Shown: positions 16,624 through 27,450 of the stretch, piece after piece | Layout: each line of letters starts with the position of its first letter | Position numbering within the stretch: position 1 is the stretch's first letter | NCBI RefSeq assembly: GCF_007828865.1 | Contig: NZ_VIVK01000001.1 | Coordinates: 3,224,001-3,288,000 of the forward strand | Length of the DNA: 64,000 nt | From: Kribbella amoyensis | GTDB lineage: Bacteria > Actinomycetota > Actinomycetes > Propionibacteriales > Kribbellaceae | Reading direction: 5' to 3' | Notes under the pieces: model-generated | The model's input: the letters and a program-made list of their open reading frames with translations, nothing else | What the model was told of the DNA's origin: nothing | Database searches by the model: none | Position numbers and translations under genes: made by a program

Positions 16624-17707
16624 GCCGATCCCGCTGCCGGATCCGTCGGTCCCGGATCCGCCGGACTTCAGCGGCTGGACGTGCCCGATGCCGTTGCGCG
16701 ACCACCCGAACGTGGTGATGGGACACGGTGGCGGCGGGCAGATGTCGGGGGAGCTGATCGAGCACCTCTTCGTGCCGGCGTTCGCGAATCCGGTGCTGGC
16801 CGGGCTGACCGACTCGGCGGTCTTCGAGCTCGGTGGTGCGCGGCTGGCGTTCTCGACCGACTCGTTCGTCGTCCGGCCGTTGTTCTTCCCGGGCGGCAGC
16901 ATCGGCGACCTGGCCGTCAACGGGACCGTGAACGATCTGGCGATGAGCGGCGCGCAGGCGGCGTACCTGTCCTGCGGCTTCATCCTCGAGGAGGGCGTCG
17001 AGCTGTCCGTGGTCGGGCGGATCGCGAAGGACCTCGGCACCGCGGCCGAGCGGGCCGGCGTGATCGTCGCGACCGGGGACACGAAGGTGGTCGACGCGGG
17101 CCACGGGGACGGCGTCTTCGTGAACACCGCCGGCGTCGGGCTGGTCCGCGAGGGCGTGGACATCCGGCCGCAACGCGCCGCCCCCGGGGACGTGGTGATC
17201 GTCAGCGGGATGATCGGCGTGCACGGAATCGCGATCATGAGCGTACGGGAGGGAATCTCGTTCGGTACCGAGGTGGTCAGCGACTGCGCCCCGTTGAACG
17301 GCCTGGTCGCGGCGATGCTGGACGTGACGACCGACCTGCACGTGTTGCGGGATCCGACCCGCGGCGGCGTGGCCACGTCGCTCAACGAGATCGCCAAGGC
17401 GGCCGGGACCGGGATCGATCTGGTCGAACGTCAGTTGCCGATCCCGGAGACGGTCGCGAACGCGTGCTCGTTCCTCGGCCTCGACCCGCTCTACGTCGCG
17501 AACGAGGGCAAGCTCCTCGCCGTGGTCGCGCCGGGCGACGCGGACGCTGTCCTGGCGGCGATGCGAGCCCATCCGCTGGGCCAGGACGCGGCGATCATCG
17601 GCGAGTGCGTCGAGGACCACCCGGGTCTGGTCGTCACCCGCACCGCCTTCGGCGCGACCCGGGTCGTCGACACCCCGATCGGAGAACAACTACCCCGCAT
17701 CTGCTGA
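16616..17707 (+). CDS. hypE: Hydrogenase expression/formation protein HypE
   Basis: A 363-aa ATP-dependent dehydratase of the PurM/AIR synthase fold. It turns the HypF-attached C-terminal thiocarboxamide into thiocyanate and passes cyanide to HypC-HypD. Visible features: [13 protein letters not shown] near the N-terminus, the ATP-binding [17 protein letters not shown] segment, [15 protein letters not shown], and the essential C-terminus ending PRIC with the acceptor cysteine as last residue. The GTG start lies within the end of hypD. It converges on the kinase gene with an 18-base overlap of 3' ends. Confidence 0.95.
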   Translation: MIEPIPLPDPSVPDPPDFSGWTCPMPLRDHPNVVMGHGGGGQMSGELIEHLFVPAFANPVLAGLTDSAVFELGGARLAFSTDSFVVRPLFFPGGSIGDLAVNGTVNDLAMSGAQAAYLSCGFILEEGVELSVVGRIAKDLGTAAERAGVIVATGDTKVVDAGHGDGVFVNTAGVGLVREGVDIRPQRAAPGDVVIVSGMIGVHGIAIMSVREGISFGTEVVSDCAPLNGLVAAMLDVTTDLHVLRDPTRGGVATSLNEIAKAAGTGIDLVERQLPIPETVANACSFLGLDPLYVANEGKLLAVVAPGDADAVLAAMRAHPLGQDAAIIGECVEDHPGLVVTRTAFGATRVVDTPIGEQLPRIC

Positions 17708-18190
17708 CCGCACCACCACGGCCACCACCTCGTCGACGGGCGCTCGCGTGTCGATCTCGACAGTCGCGACCTCGCGCAGCAGCGGCTCGACGGTATCCTT
17801 GAACTCCAGACTCCGCGCGACCTCCGCCGGGTCCTTGCCGTACACGTTGGTGGTCCGGGTGGTCAGCCGCTCCACCATCACGTCCTTCGGCGCACTGAGC
17901 AGGACGACTGCATCGAACGACGGCACGAACTGGCCCATGTTCGCTGCGCATCCACTGACGAACAACGGCCGCTCGATCGGTCGGGCGAGCAGCTCCCGGA
18001 CCCGGTCCGCCCGCCAAACCCAGTCCTGCCCGGCCTTCTCCGGCGACGGCCCGTCATCGTCCTCGACGTCCACCCATTCGGACCACTCGGCATCGTCCAG
18101 ATCGACCGCGGTGTGGCCGTCCGCGGCCAGCCGCTCGATCACGGTCGACTTCCCGACCCCGGACATCCCCGTCACCAAGACACGTCGCAT
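17690..18190 (-). CDS. P-loop nucleotide/small-molecule kinase-like ATPase
   Basis: A 166-aa P-loop NTPase with Walker A GMSGVGKST at residues 8-16, a DxD-type second strand (VDLDDAEW) and a lid-like Arg-containing region (ERLTTRTTNVYG). Size and layout fit AAA_17/AAA_18-type small kinases such as the adenylate/shikimate kinase group; the substrate is unknown. It lies inside the hydrogenase island but on the opposite strand to hypE with overlapping 3' ends, so it need not be functionally linked to hydrogenase. Confidence 0.75.
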   Translation of the reverse strand: MRRVLVTGMSGVGKSTVIERLAADGHTAVDLDDAEWSEWVDVEDDDGPSPEKAGQDWVWRADRVRELLARPIERPLFVSGCAANMGQFVPSFDAVVLLSAPKDVMVERLTTRTTNVYGKDPAEVARSLEFKDTVEPLLREVATVEIDTRAPVDEVVAVVVRSADAG

Positions 18191-18239
18191 CCGCTCATCT
18201 TAGTGTGTTGACCATCTTGGGTGGCTGACTAGTTTCGCC

Positions 18240-18264
18240 TTATCCACAAGGGGGTCTGTGGATA
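18240..18264. promoter_or_regulatory. Pair of inverted DnaA-box-like sequences
   Basis: TTATCCACA (18240-18248, the exact consensus DnaA box) faces TGTGGATAG (18257-18265, one mismatch) across 8 bases. They lie 45-70 bp upstream of the DUF222/HNH gene. Nothing else suggests a replication origin here, so a regulatory site or a feature of this gene family is more likely. Confidence 0.5.
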
Positions 18265-18308
18265 GTGGATTTGCGGTGGTGTCGGTTGGTTGATCTATAG
18301 TCGATCAC

Positions 18309-20006
<1,698 letters not shown>

Positions 20007-20028
20007 CGACGGATCGACAGGGCGCGAC

Positions 20029-20847
20029 TCACCTGAGTGCCGGGTCCAGCTGCAGCGTGGTGAGCCAGTGCTGCCAGGCACCCAGGCCGTCGCCTTTGGT
20101 GGCGGAGACCTTCAGCAACTCGGCGTCGGGGTTGAGGCGGTGGATCAGGTCGAGGCAGAGGTCGACGTCGAAGTCGACGTACGGGAGCAGGTCGACCTTG
20201 TTCAGCAGGACCAGGTCGGCGGTGCGGAACATGTACGGGTACTTGGCCGGTTTGTCGGCGCCCTCGGTGACCGAGATGATCACCACCCGCGCGATCTCGC
20301 CGAGGTCGAACAGGGCCGGGCAGACCAGGTTGCCGACGTTCTCCACGAAGACCAGCGCGCCGTCCGGCGGATCGAGCTCGGTGAGACCGTTCGCCAGCAT
20401 GTCCGCGTCCAGGTGACAGCCGGCGCCGGTGTTGATCTGGACCACCCGGCTGCCGGTCTCGCGGATCCGCCGGGCGTCCAGCCAGGTCTCCTGATCGCCT
20501 TCGACGACAAGGGTTTCGCGGGTCCCCTCGAACGCGCGGATCGTCGCCTCCAGCAACGTCGTCTTGCCGGAGCCGGGGGAACTCATCAGGTTGACCGCGG
20601 TGATCCCGCGCTCGGTCAGGCGTCGGCGGGTGACCGCGGCGATCCCGTCGTTCTTCGCCAGGATCTCCTGCTCCAGCAAGACCGTCCGGCTCTCCTCGCG
20701 CGGATGCCCATGCCCGTGCCCATGACCGTGGCCGTGGTCATGACCGTGGCCGTGGTCATGACCGTCCCCGTGGTCGTGGTGATGTTCCTCGATCAGGGAG
20801 ATGCGGGTGCCGCTGCCTTCGCCGGAACATCCGCAGGTGCTGCACAT
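20029..20847 (-). CDS. hypB: Hydrogenase nickel incorporation GTPase HypB
   Basis: A 272-aa SIMIBI GTPase delivering nickel to the large subunit with HypA. The N-terminus has CSTCGC, the high-affinity metal site, then a histidine-rich stretch (about residues 22-50, mostly HG and HD pairs) likely storing nickel. The G domain shows P-loop SSPGSGKTT, the switch residues around GDQETWLDA and the metal site GAGCHLD, and the G4 motif NKVD. Only 2 bases separate it from hypA. The His-rich region is encoded by an imperfect short DNA repeat (20.70-20.78 kb) that could vary in length. Confidence 0.95.
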   Translation of the reverse strand: MCSTCGCSGEGSGTRISLIEEHHHDHGDGHDHGHGHDHGHGHGHGHGHPREESRTVLLEQEILAKNDGIAAVTRRRLTERGITAVNLMSSPGSGKTTLLEATIRAFEGTRETLVVEGDQETWLDARRIRETGSRVVQINTGAGCHLDADMLANGLTELDPPDGALVFVENVGNLVCPALFDLGEIARVVIISVTEGADKPAKYPYMFRTADLVLLNKVDLLPYVDFDVDLCLDLIHRLNPDAELLKVSATKGDGLGAWQHWLTTLQLDPALR

Positions 20848-20849
20848 CG

Positions 20850-21179
20850 TCAGGCCACCTCCACCGAGAGGATCCTCAGCTGCCGGCCGCTGAGAACGTC
20901 GAGGTTCGCGCTACCGCACGGGCACAGCATGATCGGGTCCTCGAGGGCGAACTCGTCACCGCAGTCCCGACAGTACGCCCGGCCCGCCGGTTCGTCGATG
21001 TCCAGCGTCGCCCGCTCCAGCCCGGTCCCGGCCGCGACGACGTCGAAGCAGAATCGCAGCGAGTCCACCACGACGCCGGAGAGTTTCCCGATCTCCAGGC
21101 GCACCACCGTCACCGGACCGTCCCCGACCTTGTCGGTCACCGCCCCGATCACGCTCTCGGCGATCGCGAGCTCGTGCAC
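20850..21179 (-). CDS. hypA: Hydrogenase nickel chaperone HypA
   Basis: A 109-aa nickel chaperone. It begins (V/M)HELAIAES with the essential His2 and Glu3 of the nickel site and contains the zinc-binding pairs CRDC and CPC (CRDCGDEF ... MLCPCGSAN). The GTG start is fixed by the invariant MHE N-terminus. It is the first gene of a hypAB unit. A strong hairpin lies just upstream at 21201-21240, leaving only about 20 bases for a leader, so transcription may start very close to the GTG. Confidence 0.94.
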   Translation of the reverse strand: MHELAIAESVIGAVTDKVGDGPVTVVRLEIGKLSGVVVDSLRFCFDVVAAGTGLERATLDIDEPAGRAYCRDCGDEFALEDPIMLCPCGSANLDVLSGRQLRILSVEVA

Positions 21180-21200
21180 ATCTCGGACGGTAGAACCGCG

Positions 21201-21240
21201 CCGGGCGGTCCGGCAAGGCCGGGGACACCGGACCGCCCGG
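21201..21240 (-). terminator. 13-bp stem hairpin between the subtilase and hypA
   Basis: CCGGGCGGTCCGG (21201-21213) pairs perfectly with CCGGACCGCCCGG (21228-21240) across a 14-nt loop. It starts 3 bases beyond the stop of the subtilase gene and is the likely terminator for it. There is no T run, as is common in high-GC actinomycetes. Confidence 0.6.
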
Positions 21241-21242
21241 CC

Positions 21243-24200
21243 TCAGCAGCTCAACGGCTGCAGGGTGAACGGCAGTAGCGTGTCCGCACCCGGACGCAGT
21301 ACGACGTCCACCGACGCGGGCCGGTAACCGTTCGCCGCGACCACGACGCGGGTCTTCACCGCGTTCCCCGGCAACCAGAGCGCGTACCCGCCGTCCGCCC
21401 CGCTGGTCAGCGTCCACGAGTCACTCCGCCGGTCGATCGCGAGCACGGCGTCCCGTACCGGCTGGACGCTCCCGTCGCACGCCTTCGCGGTCACGGTGCC
21501 GGAAAGCCTTGCCCAGTTGGGCGGAGCGTCCGCGGTCATCGTGACGTCGACCGGGCCCGCGGCGTACGGGGTGTTCTCCCGGACCAGGAGGCGCGAGCGG
21601 TACACGCCTGGTTGCGCGACCACCTTCGCGTTCAGCGTCACGGTGATGGTGACGCTCGTCTTCGGGGCCAGGGTGCCGGTCGTGGCCGACTCGCTCAGCC
21701 AGGGTGCGTCTGTTCCCGCTTCCTCGCAGTCGTCGAAGCCCGGCAACTGCTCGCTGTACGGCACCGCTCGCGCGTCGACCAGGCCGCCCACCCGGTAGAA
21801 GCCGCAGGCCGCGGCGCCGCGGTAGATGGCGCGACTGCTGTTCGGCAGCGCGGTCCACCGGTCCGACTCGGGGTCGTAGCCGAACGTCTCGTTGGTGAGT
21901 ACCGAGGAACGCACCGCGACACCGCCCGCGACGACCAGTTGACCGTTCGCGACCGCGTAGCTGCTTGCCCACAGGTCGACCGGCAGGTCCGCGATCCGGG
22001 ACCACGCGTTGCTCACCGGGTCGTAGACGTAGCTCCGGTTCGAACTCCGCGGCGACCCCTCACCGAGCCCGCCGGCGCAGTACAGCTTCCCGTCGATCCC
22101 GCCGCAGGACGGCCACGAGACCGGCTCCGGATACGGCGCGACCAGGTCGAACCGGTTGTGGGCCACGTCGTACGCCGTGACGTCGGTGGTCGCCGTCTGG
22201 CATTCACCCTCGCAGCCGCCGACGGAGTACACCTTGCCGTCGAGCACCGCCGAGCCGGCTGCGCCCCAGGGCTTGGGGTTGTCGGCGCCGGTGGTCCACC
22301 GGTTCGCCGCGGGATCGTAGATCATCGTGCGCGCCGCGGGCGGTCCCTGCGGACCCCACCCGCTGACCACGTACAGCTTGCCGTCCACGAAGCCCGCGGC
22401 CGGCTTCTGCCGCGCCTCCGGCATGTCCGCGAGACGCCGCCACTGCAGTTGCGCCGGGTCGTAGACGTACGAGGCCGGGGTCGCACTGCCACCGAAAACA
22501 GCCCCGCCGACCGAGTACACGAGTCCGCCGGAGGTCGCCACGGCGTGGTCCTTGACGGTCGTCGGGTAGTCGGCCACCGGCATCCACCAACTCGCGCTCG
22601 GCTCGGCTGTGGAGCTGGTCGACGCGCTGACGACCCGACCAGCCTGCGGAGTCACCGGCGTACGGCGAACCGGTGCGCCGGTGGGAGTGGTCAGCCGCTG
22701 GAGGTCGAATCCACCTTGTGCTTCGGCCAGCGAGTACGTGAGCGGTGCCGTGCCGTCGTTCCGCAGGGTGACCTGGCGGGTGGCCGTCTTGCCGAGCCGG
22801 AGCCTCGCGTCGACGGCGGACTCGGACACGGTCAGGCGGCCGGCCTTGAGGGCGAAGTTCGCCGACGTGATCCAGTCACGTTCGACCTCGACCGCCTTGC
22901 GCTGGACCTGGTACCCGTTCCGGGACGCGCTGACCTTCTCCGTACTGCCGAGCGGCACGAACAGCCAGTACAGCCCGTCCGGTTGGCCTTCGTCGTCGGG
23001 CGTGGCGATCGTCGTCGCTGTGTGCCCGTTCGCGGTGACGGTCGCGGCCGTGATCGGCTGCTTGGTGTTCGTGTCCGTGACCACGCCGTGCACGAGGCCG
23101 CCGGACACGCGGCCGCACTGCGCGTCGTACCCGAGGGCCTTGCAGTTCCGCGGATCGACGGGGACGTTCACGTCCTTGAGGGTGTCCTCGGTGAGCTCGA
23201 TGTCGAAGCTGCTCGCGGTGTACCCGGCGGCGATCGGCTGGACCGTCAAGCGGTGCACCGCGCCGACCGGCAGGTCGATCGAGTACCGGCCGGTGGTCGG
23301 CTTGGTGAACCACTGGCCGGGGACACCGTCGATCGTCAGCTTCGCGTACAACGGCCAGCCGTGGCCGGACCCGTCCCGGACCAGGCCGCTCAGCGTCGAC
23401 CGCGGACTGACGGCCAGGGTGATGTCCTTCGTGGTGGTCGACTGCGCCTGGATCGCGAGCTTGCCGAGGACCTGGCTGTCGTAGCCGAACAGCTGGACCG
23501 TGACATCGTGCTCGCCCGCGTCGAGGTACAACTGATAGTTGCCCTGGGCATCCGAAGTCGCGACCACGCTGCCCGGTGCACTGAGCTTCGCCCCGGCGAC
23601 CGGGGATCCGGTGGCGTCGGTGACCTTGCCGGTGAGCAGGCCGGCGTCCGGCCGGGGCGCGTTGCCGATGGCGTCGAGCACGTCCAGCATGCCCTCGCCG
23701 TACACGCTGTTGTCCGCCGCCGTACCGCCGCAGCTGGTGTCGTCGCGATCGTGCGCCGTCCGGTCCAGGAGTGCCCGGGTCGCGGCCACGTCACCGACCA
23801 ACGACGGCGCGGCCGACCAGAGCAGCGCGACGGCGCCGCTGAGATGCGGCGCGGCCATCGACGTTCCGCTGTACCAGGCGTACCGCCCGCCGGGAACGCT
23901 GGACCGGACCATCTGCCCCGGCGCCACGATGTCGGGCTTGACCTCGCCGGACTGCGGGTTGCCGCGGGAGGAGAAGCTCGCGATCTTGCCCTGCTCGTCG
24001 ACCGCGCCGACGGCGTACGACTCGGCGTAGTCACCGGGTGAGCCGTTGGTCGAGCAGGCCGGCCCGTTGTTGCCAGCGGCAAAGGTCGTGAAGATGCCGG
24101 CCGCGGTCCACTGCCGGACCCAGTCCTGGTACCACGGGTCGTTGACCGGCGCGGACCAGGAGTTGTTGACGATGTTCGGCCGCTTGGACGGATCCGGGTC

Positions 24201-25091
24201 GGACCCGTCCAGCTTGGTCGGCGCCAGCATCCACTGCGCGCTCAGGGCCAGGCCGAGATCGGAACACCCGTCGGTCGTCGCGCAGCCCTTGGCCGAGATC
24301 CACCGGGCGCCCGGCGCGACCCCGATCTGGTTCCCGGCGTGGTCGTCACCGGCCATCGTCCCGAGCGTGTGCGACCCGTGCCCGACGTTGTCGCACGGGA
24401 CCGGACTCCCACACGCGTTCTCCGGGTCGTACCAGTTGTAGTCATGGCTGAACGTGCCGTCGCCGACGGTCCCGCGGTACGACGACACCAGGGCCGGGTG
24501 GTCGTACTGCGCCCCCGAGTCGATGCTGCCGATCACGATGCCCTGACCCGTGCTGCGGTACCGGGTCCACGCCTGGTCCGCGTGGATCGCCGAGACACCC
24601 CACTCGATCCCGGCGGCCGCCTTGGTCCTCGAACCCGCGGTCGGGGCCGGAAGCTGGTACGTGGTCGTGGGGCGGAGCGAGACCACCTTCGGATCGGCGG
24701 CGAGCTTCTCGGCGAGCTCGCGGCTGCCGTTGCGGACATAGATCGAGTTGTCGATGTACAGCGAGGTGTAGCCCGTCTTCGCCTTCCGGAGGACGTCGAC
24801 CGCGTCGGCCTGGTCCCGGTCCGCCTTGCCACGGAGACCGGCGACCACCGCCTCACCGCGGGCCTTCCAGCCCTTGATCCGCGCGGCCGAACCGAGCGTG
24901 GGTTGCGCCTCGAACCGGACCCAGAAGTCGGTCCGCGCCGTGGTGAGCTTCGAGGACAACCCTGGTTCGATCTTGCCGAGTGGGCTCGCTTCGGCGGCCG
25001 CGGTACCGGCCAGGGCGGAGGCGACCACGGCGACCGGCAGGAGGACCCCGGCCAGGACGCGACGGATCGGCCGGGACGTCGGTATGCGCAC
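21243..25091 (-). CDS. Secreted S8 subtilisin-like protease with kelch repeats
   Basis: A 1282-aa secreted protein. The signal peptide spans residues 1 to about 34 (RPIRR then a hydrophobic stretch ending AAAEA). An inhibitor-like propeptide region precedes the subtilase domain, with the triad Asp191 (IDSGAQYD), His238 (GHGSHT) and Ser411 (GTSMAAPH) and the oxyanion Asn310. It is followed by several carboxypeptidase-regulatory-like beta domains (about 480-760), a block of kelch-type beta-propeller repeats with YSVGG/YVVSGW motifs (about 840-1120), an Ig-like segment and a final CarboxypepD-like domain. A large extracellular protease with a binding propeller. It stands alone. Confidence 0.9.
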   Translation of the reverse strand: MRIPTSRPIRRVLAGVLLPVAVVASALAGTAAAEASPLGKIEPGLSSKLTTARTDFWVRFEAQPTLGSAARIKGWKARGEAVVAGLRGKADRDQADAVDVLRKAKTGYTSLYIDNSIYVRNGSRELAEKLAADPKVVSLRPTTTYQLPAPTAGSRTKAAAGIEWGVSAIHADQAWTRYRSTGQGIVIGSIDSGAQYDHPALVSSYRGTVGDGTFSHDYNWYDPENACGSPVPCDNVGHGSHTLGTMAGDDHAGNQIGVAPGARWISAKGCATTDGCSDLGLALSAQWMLAPTKLDGSDPDPSKRPNIVNNSWSAPVNDPWYQDWVRQWTAAGIFTTFAAGNNGPACSTNGSPGDYAESYAVGAVDEQGKIASFSSRGNPQSGEVKPDIVAPGQMVRSSVPGGRYAWYSGTSMAAPHLSGAVALLWSAAPSLVGDVAATRALLDRTAHDRDDTSCGGTAADNSVYGEGMLDVLDAIGNAPRPDAGLLTGKVTDATGSPVAGAKLSAPGSVVATSDAQGNYQLYLDAGEHDVTVQLFGYDSQVLGKLAIQAQSTTTKDITLAVSPRSTLSGLVRDGSGHGWPLYAKLTIDGVPGQWFTKPTTGRYSIDLPVGAVHRLTVQPIAAGYTASSFDIELTEDTLKDVNVPVDPRNCKALGYDAQCGRVSGGLVHGVVTDTNTKQPITAATVTANGHTATTIATPDDEGQPDGLYWLFVPLGSTEKVSASRNGYQVQRKAVEVERDWITSANFALKAGRLTVSESAVDARLRLGKTATRQVTLRNDGTAPLTYSLAEAQGGFDLQRLTTPTGAPVRRTPVTPQAGRVVSASTSSTAEPSASWWMPVADYPTTVKDHAVATSGGLVYSVGGAVFGGSATPASYVYDPAQLQWRRLADMPEARQKPAAGFVDGKLYVVSGWGPQGPPAARTMIYDPAANRWTTGADNPKPWGAAGSAVLDGKVYSVGGCEGECQTATTDVTAYDVAHNRFDLVAPYPEPVSWPSCGGIDGKLYCAGGLGEGSPRSSNRSYVYDPVSNAWSRIADLPVDLWASSYAVANGQLVVAGGVAVRSSVLTNETFGYDPESDRWTALPNSSRAIYRGAAACGFYRVGGLVDARAVPYSEQLPGFDDCEEAGTDAPWLSESATTGTLAPKTSVTITVTLNAKVVAQPGVYRSRLLVRENTPYAAGPVDVTMTADAPPNWARLSGTVTAKACDGSVQPVRDAVLAIDRRSDSWTLTSGADGGYALWLPGNAVKTRVVVAANGYRPASVDVVLRPGADTLLPFTLQPLSC

Positions 25092-25272
25092 GGGGGTTCT
25101 CCTTCAGCACGGGGCGGTCGACCGTCGATCCTCGTCAGCCCGGGCGGGACCCGGCAAGACGCTCGGCTGGCCTGATCCCGCCATGGCGGATGTCGGCCAG
25201 GTCCGGGCTTCTGGTGGGTCGATGGGCCGGCAGCGCTCGGGGGTGGGGAGACGGATATGGCACGATTTCAGG

Positions 25273-25716
25273 GTGACCACCAGATCCGAGGAGGCGCAGC
25301 GGCTGAACGACCTGGCCCTGCTACGCCGCGTCCGGGACCGGATCGACCGGGAGTACGCCCAGCCGCTCGACGTGGAGGCGCTCGCTCGCGGCGTGAACAT
25401 GTCCGCCGGGCACCTGAGCCGCCAGTTCCGCGCCGCGTACGGTGAGTCGCCGTACGGGTACCTGATGACGCGGCGGATCGAGCGCGCGATGGCGCTGCTG
25501 CGGATCGGCGAGATGAGCGTCACCGAGGTCTGCTTCGCGGTCGGCAGCTCGTCGCTGGGGACGTTCAGCACCCGCTTCACCGAGCTGGTCGGGGTGCCGC
25601 CGAGCGTCTACCGCCGGCAGATGACCGAGGGCACCGCGGGGATCCCGGCCTGCGTGGAGAAACAGGTGACCAGACCGATCAGGAATCGAGAAGCGCGGCC
25701 CGCCGCCCGCGCCTAG
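25273..25716 (+). CDS. AraC-family transcriptional regulator
   Basis: A 147-aa protein consisting almost only of the double-HTH AraC domain: DRIDREYAQPLDVEALARG, SAGHLSRQFRAAYGESPYGYL, then ARG/ERAMALLR and the second HTH ending GTFSTRFTELVGVPPSVYRR. There is no N-terminal effector domain. The GTG at 25273 is chosen since the domain begins 15 residues later and the upstream frame is antisense to the protease gene. A VOC protein starts 10 bases after its stop, so the regulator and that protein form a two-gene unit, a common pairing. Confidence 0.88.
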   Translation: MTTRSEEAQRLNDLALLRRVRDRIDREYAQPLDVEALARGVNMSAGHLSRQFRAAYGESPYGYLMTRRIERAMALLRIGEMSVTEVCFAVGSSSLGTFSTRFTELVGVPPSVYRRQMTEGTAGIPACVEKQVTRPIRNREARPAARA

Positions 25717-25726
25717 CCTGAGCGGC

Positions 25727-26137
25727 ATGGACATCACCATTCACTACGCGTTCCTGCCGCACACCGACCCGGACGCCTCGCTCGCGTTCTACCGCGACAC
25801 GCTCGGCTTCGAGGTCCGCAACGACGTCGGGTACGCCGGCATGCGCTGGCTCACCGTCGGTCCGCCCAACCAGCCCGGCACCGCGATCGTCCTGCACCCG
25901 CCCGGCGCCGACCCGGGCGTCACCGAGGACGAGCGCCGCACCATCGCCGAGATGATGGCCAAGGGCACGTACGCCGGCCTTTCCCTGGCCACCCCGGACC
26001 TCGACGAAACCTTCGAGAAACTCCAGAGCGGCGACGCCGAAGTGGTCCAGGAACCCACCGAGCAGCCCTACGGCGTCCGCGACTGCGCCTTCCGAGACCC
26101 AGCCGGCAACCTCATCCGCATCAGCGAAGTCAACTAA
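25727..26137 (+). CDS. VOC (glyoxalase/bleomycin-resistance fold) protein
   Basis: A 136-aa single VOC domain made of two beta-alpha-beta-beta-beta halves: ITIHYAFLPHTDPDASLAFYRDTLGFEV and, in the second half, FRDPAGNLIRISEVN, the family's C-terminal signature. Metal ligands of the VOC site are plausibly His5 and the terminal Glu. The substrate is unknown. It is co-directional with the AraC gene 10 bases upstream and probably controlled by it. Confidence 0.85.
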   Translation: MDITIHYAFLPHTDPDASLAFYRDTLGFEVRNDVGYAGMRWLTVGPPNQPGTAIVLHPPGADPGVTEDERRTIAEMMAKGTYAGLSLATPDLDETFEKLQSGDAEVVQEPTEQPYGVRDCAFRDPAGNLIRISEVN

Positions 26138-26202
26138 CCCGCACACCCGCGCACCCCCGGCACCCCCGCACGCCGCGGAACACCCCGCGCCCGCGCGCAT
26201 CA

Positions 26203-26270
26203 GGCCGACTTTGTACGCGGCTCAGCCACTTCCGCGCCGACGAGGTGCCTGACCCACGCACAAAGTGGCC
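26203..26270. repeat. Dispersed hairpin element, ACTTTGTGC family
   Basis: The left arm GGCCGACTTTGTACGCGG plus CTCAG and the right arm CTGACCCACGCACAAAGTGG plus CC are imperfect inverted repeats of about 22 bp around a 23-bp centre. The same arms recur three times in tandem at 59.97-60.35 kb. It is likely a REP/MITE-like intergenic element. Confidence 0.65.
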
Positions 26271-26444
26271 GACCATCCGCCCACAGCAGGCGGGCAACGC
26301 GGCTCGCGGATGCTCGGACCCAACTCGGGACCTGGAACACCAACCGGGGCCGGGTACAGGCCATAGCTTGTTCACGGTCCCGGCTACGGGTTCACGGTCC
26401 CGGCTACTGGTACTCGGTGTCGGCTTGGGTGGGTGGTTGAACGG

Positions 26445-26480
26445 CGAACCACCCGGGGCCTGGGGCTCCCGGGTGGTTCG
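26445..26480 (-). terminator. 13-bp stem terminator-like hairpin
   Basis: CGAACCACCCGGG (26445-26457) and CCCGGGTGGTTCG (26468-26480) pair perfectly around 10 nt. It lies 31 bases past the stop of the minus-strand membrane protein gene. Confidence 0.6.
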
Positions 26481-26511
26481 TGGTGTTGTTCCGCTGGTCA
26501 GCGGGGTGGGG

Positions 26512-27378
26512 TCAGAAGTCGAAGCCGCCGTCGAAGCCGCCGCCGTCGCCGCCGCCGAAGTCCCAGCCGCCGCCGTCGCCGCCGCCCATGTCGCCGCCGC
26601 CGGAGTCCTGGCTGAAGTCGAAGTCGCCGCCGCCGTCGCCCCCTTCGCCGCCGCCACCGTCGGCCATGCCGGCGTCGTAGCCGGCCGCGTAGTCGCCGTA
26701 GCCGCCGCCGGCGAACATGCCGCCGAGCATGGTGCCGATGAACATACCGGTCATCACGCCGCCGAGGGCGCCGAACATGCCCTGGGCGTACGGGGCGTAG
26801 GCCGGGCCGGCCTGCCAGTACGGGACGCGCTGCGGGCCGACCATGACCTTGCGGATGTCCGGGTCGGCACCGGCGCGGACGCGCTCGGCGTCGGCGGCGC
26901 AGGCCGGGACCTCGCGCGGGGCGCCGCCCGGGGGAGACCAGGTGACGTCCTCGACGGACGGGCCGTGCTGCGGGTTGAAGAAGCAGGACGGGCGGCGCTG
27001 CGGGAGCGGCTCGCCGTTCACCCGGGCGCGGACGCACGCCATCGCGTAGCGGCCGTCCTCGAGGATCTCGATCACGTGCTTGATCTGCTCGGCCTCGGTC
27101 ACCTGGGTGACGGCCTGCTTGGCCGACTCGTAGGAGTCCAGGGCGCGCTGGTAGTCCTGCCGGGCGCCGTCGCCGAGGTCCTTGCCGACCATGTCCAGGT
27201 CGAGCTCCTGCAGCTCCTCACCGAACCGGGTGATGTCCTCGTCGGCGGTCCGCTTGACCGATTCGACCTCGGCCGCGGTGATCTGCTGCTGCTGCTTCGA
27301 CTGCAGCTGGGTGCGTCTGTACGACCGGTACGCCAGAACTGCTATCACGACGACCGCGATCAGCAGGATGAATTCCAT
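26512..27378 (-). CDS. Membrane-anchored protein with Gly/Asp-rich tail
   Basis: A 288-aa protein of unknown function. One N-terminal membrane helix (about residues 3-19, FILLIAVVVIAVLAY) is followed by a basic stop-transfer, a helical and probably coiled-coil segment (residues 25-110 with QSKQQQQITAAE) and a conserved-looking central part containing CFFNPQHGP. A Gly/Met-rich hydrophobic stretch (MFGALGGVMTGMFIGTMLGGMFAGGG, quoted only in part elsewhere) may insert in the membrane, and the last 60 residues are Gly/Asp repeats. The tail's DNA is a GCC-GCC-triplet low-complexity run. It might function in envelope stress or as a cytosolic scaffold; no family is assigned. Confidence 0.7.
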   Translation of the reverse strand: MEFILLIAVVVIAVLAYRSYRRTQLQSKQQQQITAAEVESVKRTADEDITRFGEELQELDLDMVGKDLGDGARQDYQRALDSYESAKQAVTQVTEAEQIKHVIEILEDGRYAMACVRARVNGEPLPQRRPSCFFNPQHGPSVEDVTWSPPGGAPREVPACAADAERVRAGADPDIRKVMVGPQRVPYWQAGPAYAPYAQGMFGALGGVMTGMFIGTMLGGMFAGGGYGDYAAGYDAGMADGGGGEGGDGGGDFDFSQDSGGGDMGGGDGGGWDFGGGDGGGFDGGFDF

Positions 27379-27450
27379 GACGAGCCTTCCTCGACGGGCT
27401 TTACGTCGAGCCTACCGAAGCGGTCCAATTCCGCGGAAAAATCCCGCGGG

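Larger units (their letters stand above)
26138..26511. other. Gene-free convergent region with repeats
   Basis: This 374-bp region between convergent genes holds no supported coding sequence. It contains a hairpin element of the ACTTTGTGC family (26203-26270), two copies of an 18-bp direct repeat starting GTTCACGGTCCCGG (26370-26387 and 26390-26407), and a terminator-like hairpin (26445-26480). Confidence 0.7.

Noticed and set aside
18240-18265. Chromosomal or plasmid replication origin
   Set aside because: Only two boxes, no AT-rich unwinding region and no dnaA/dnaN or rep genes nearby.
20700-20790. Independent microsatellite feature
   Set aside because: The repeats encode the histidine-rich nickel-storage stretch of HypB and are best described within that gene.
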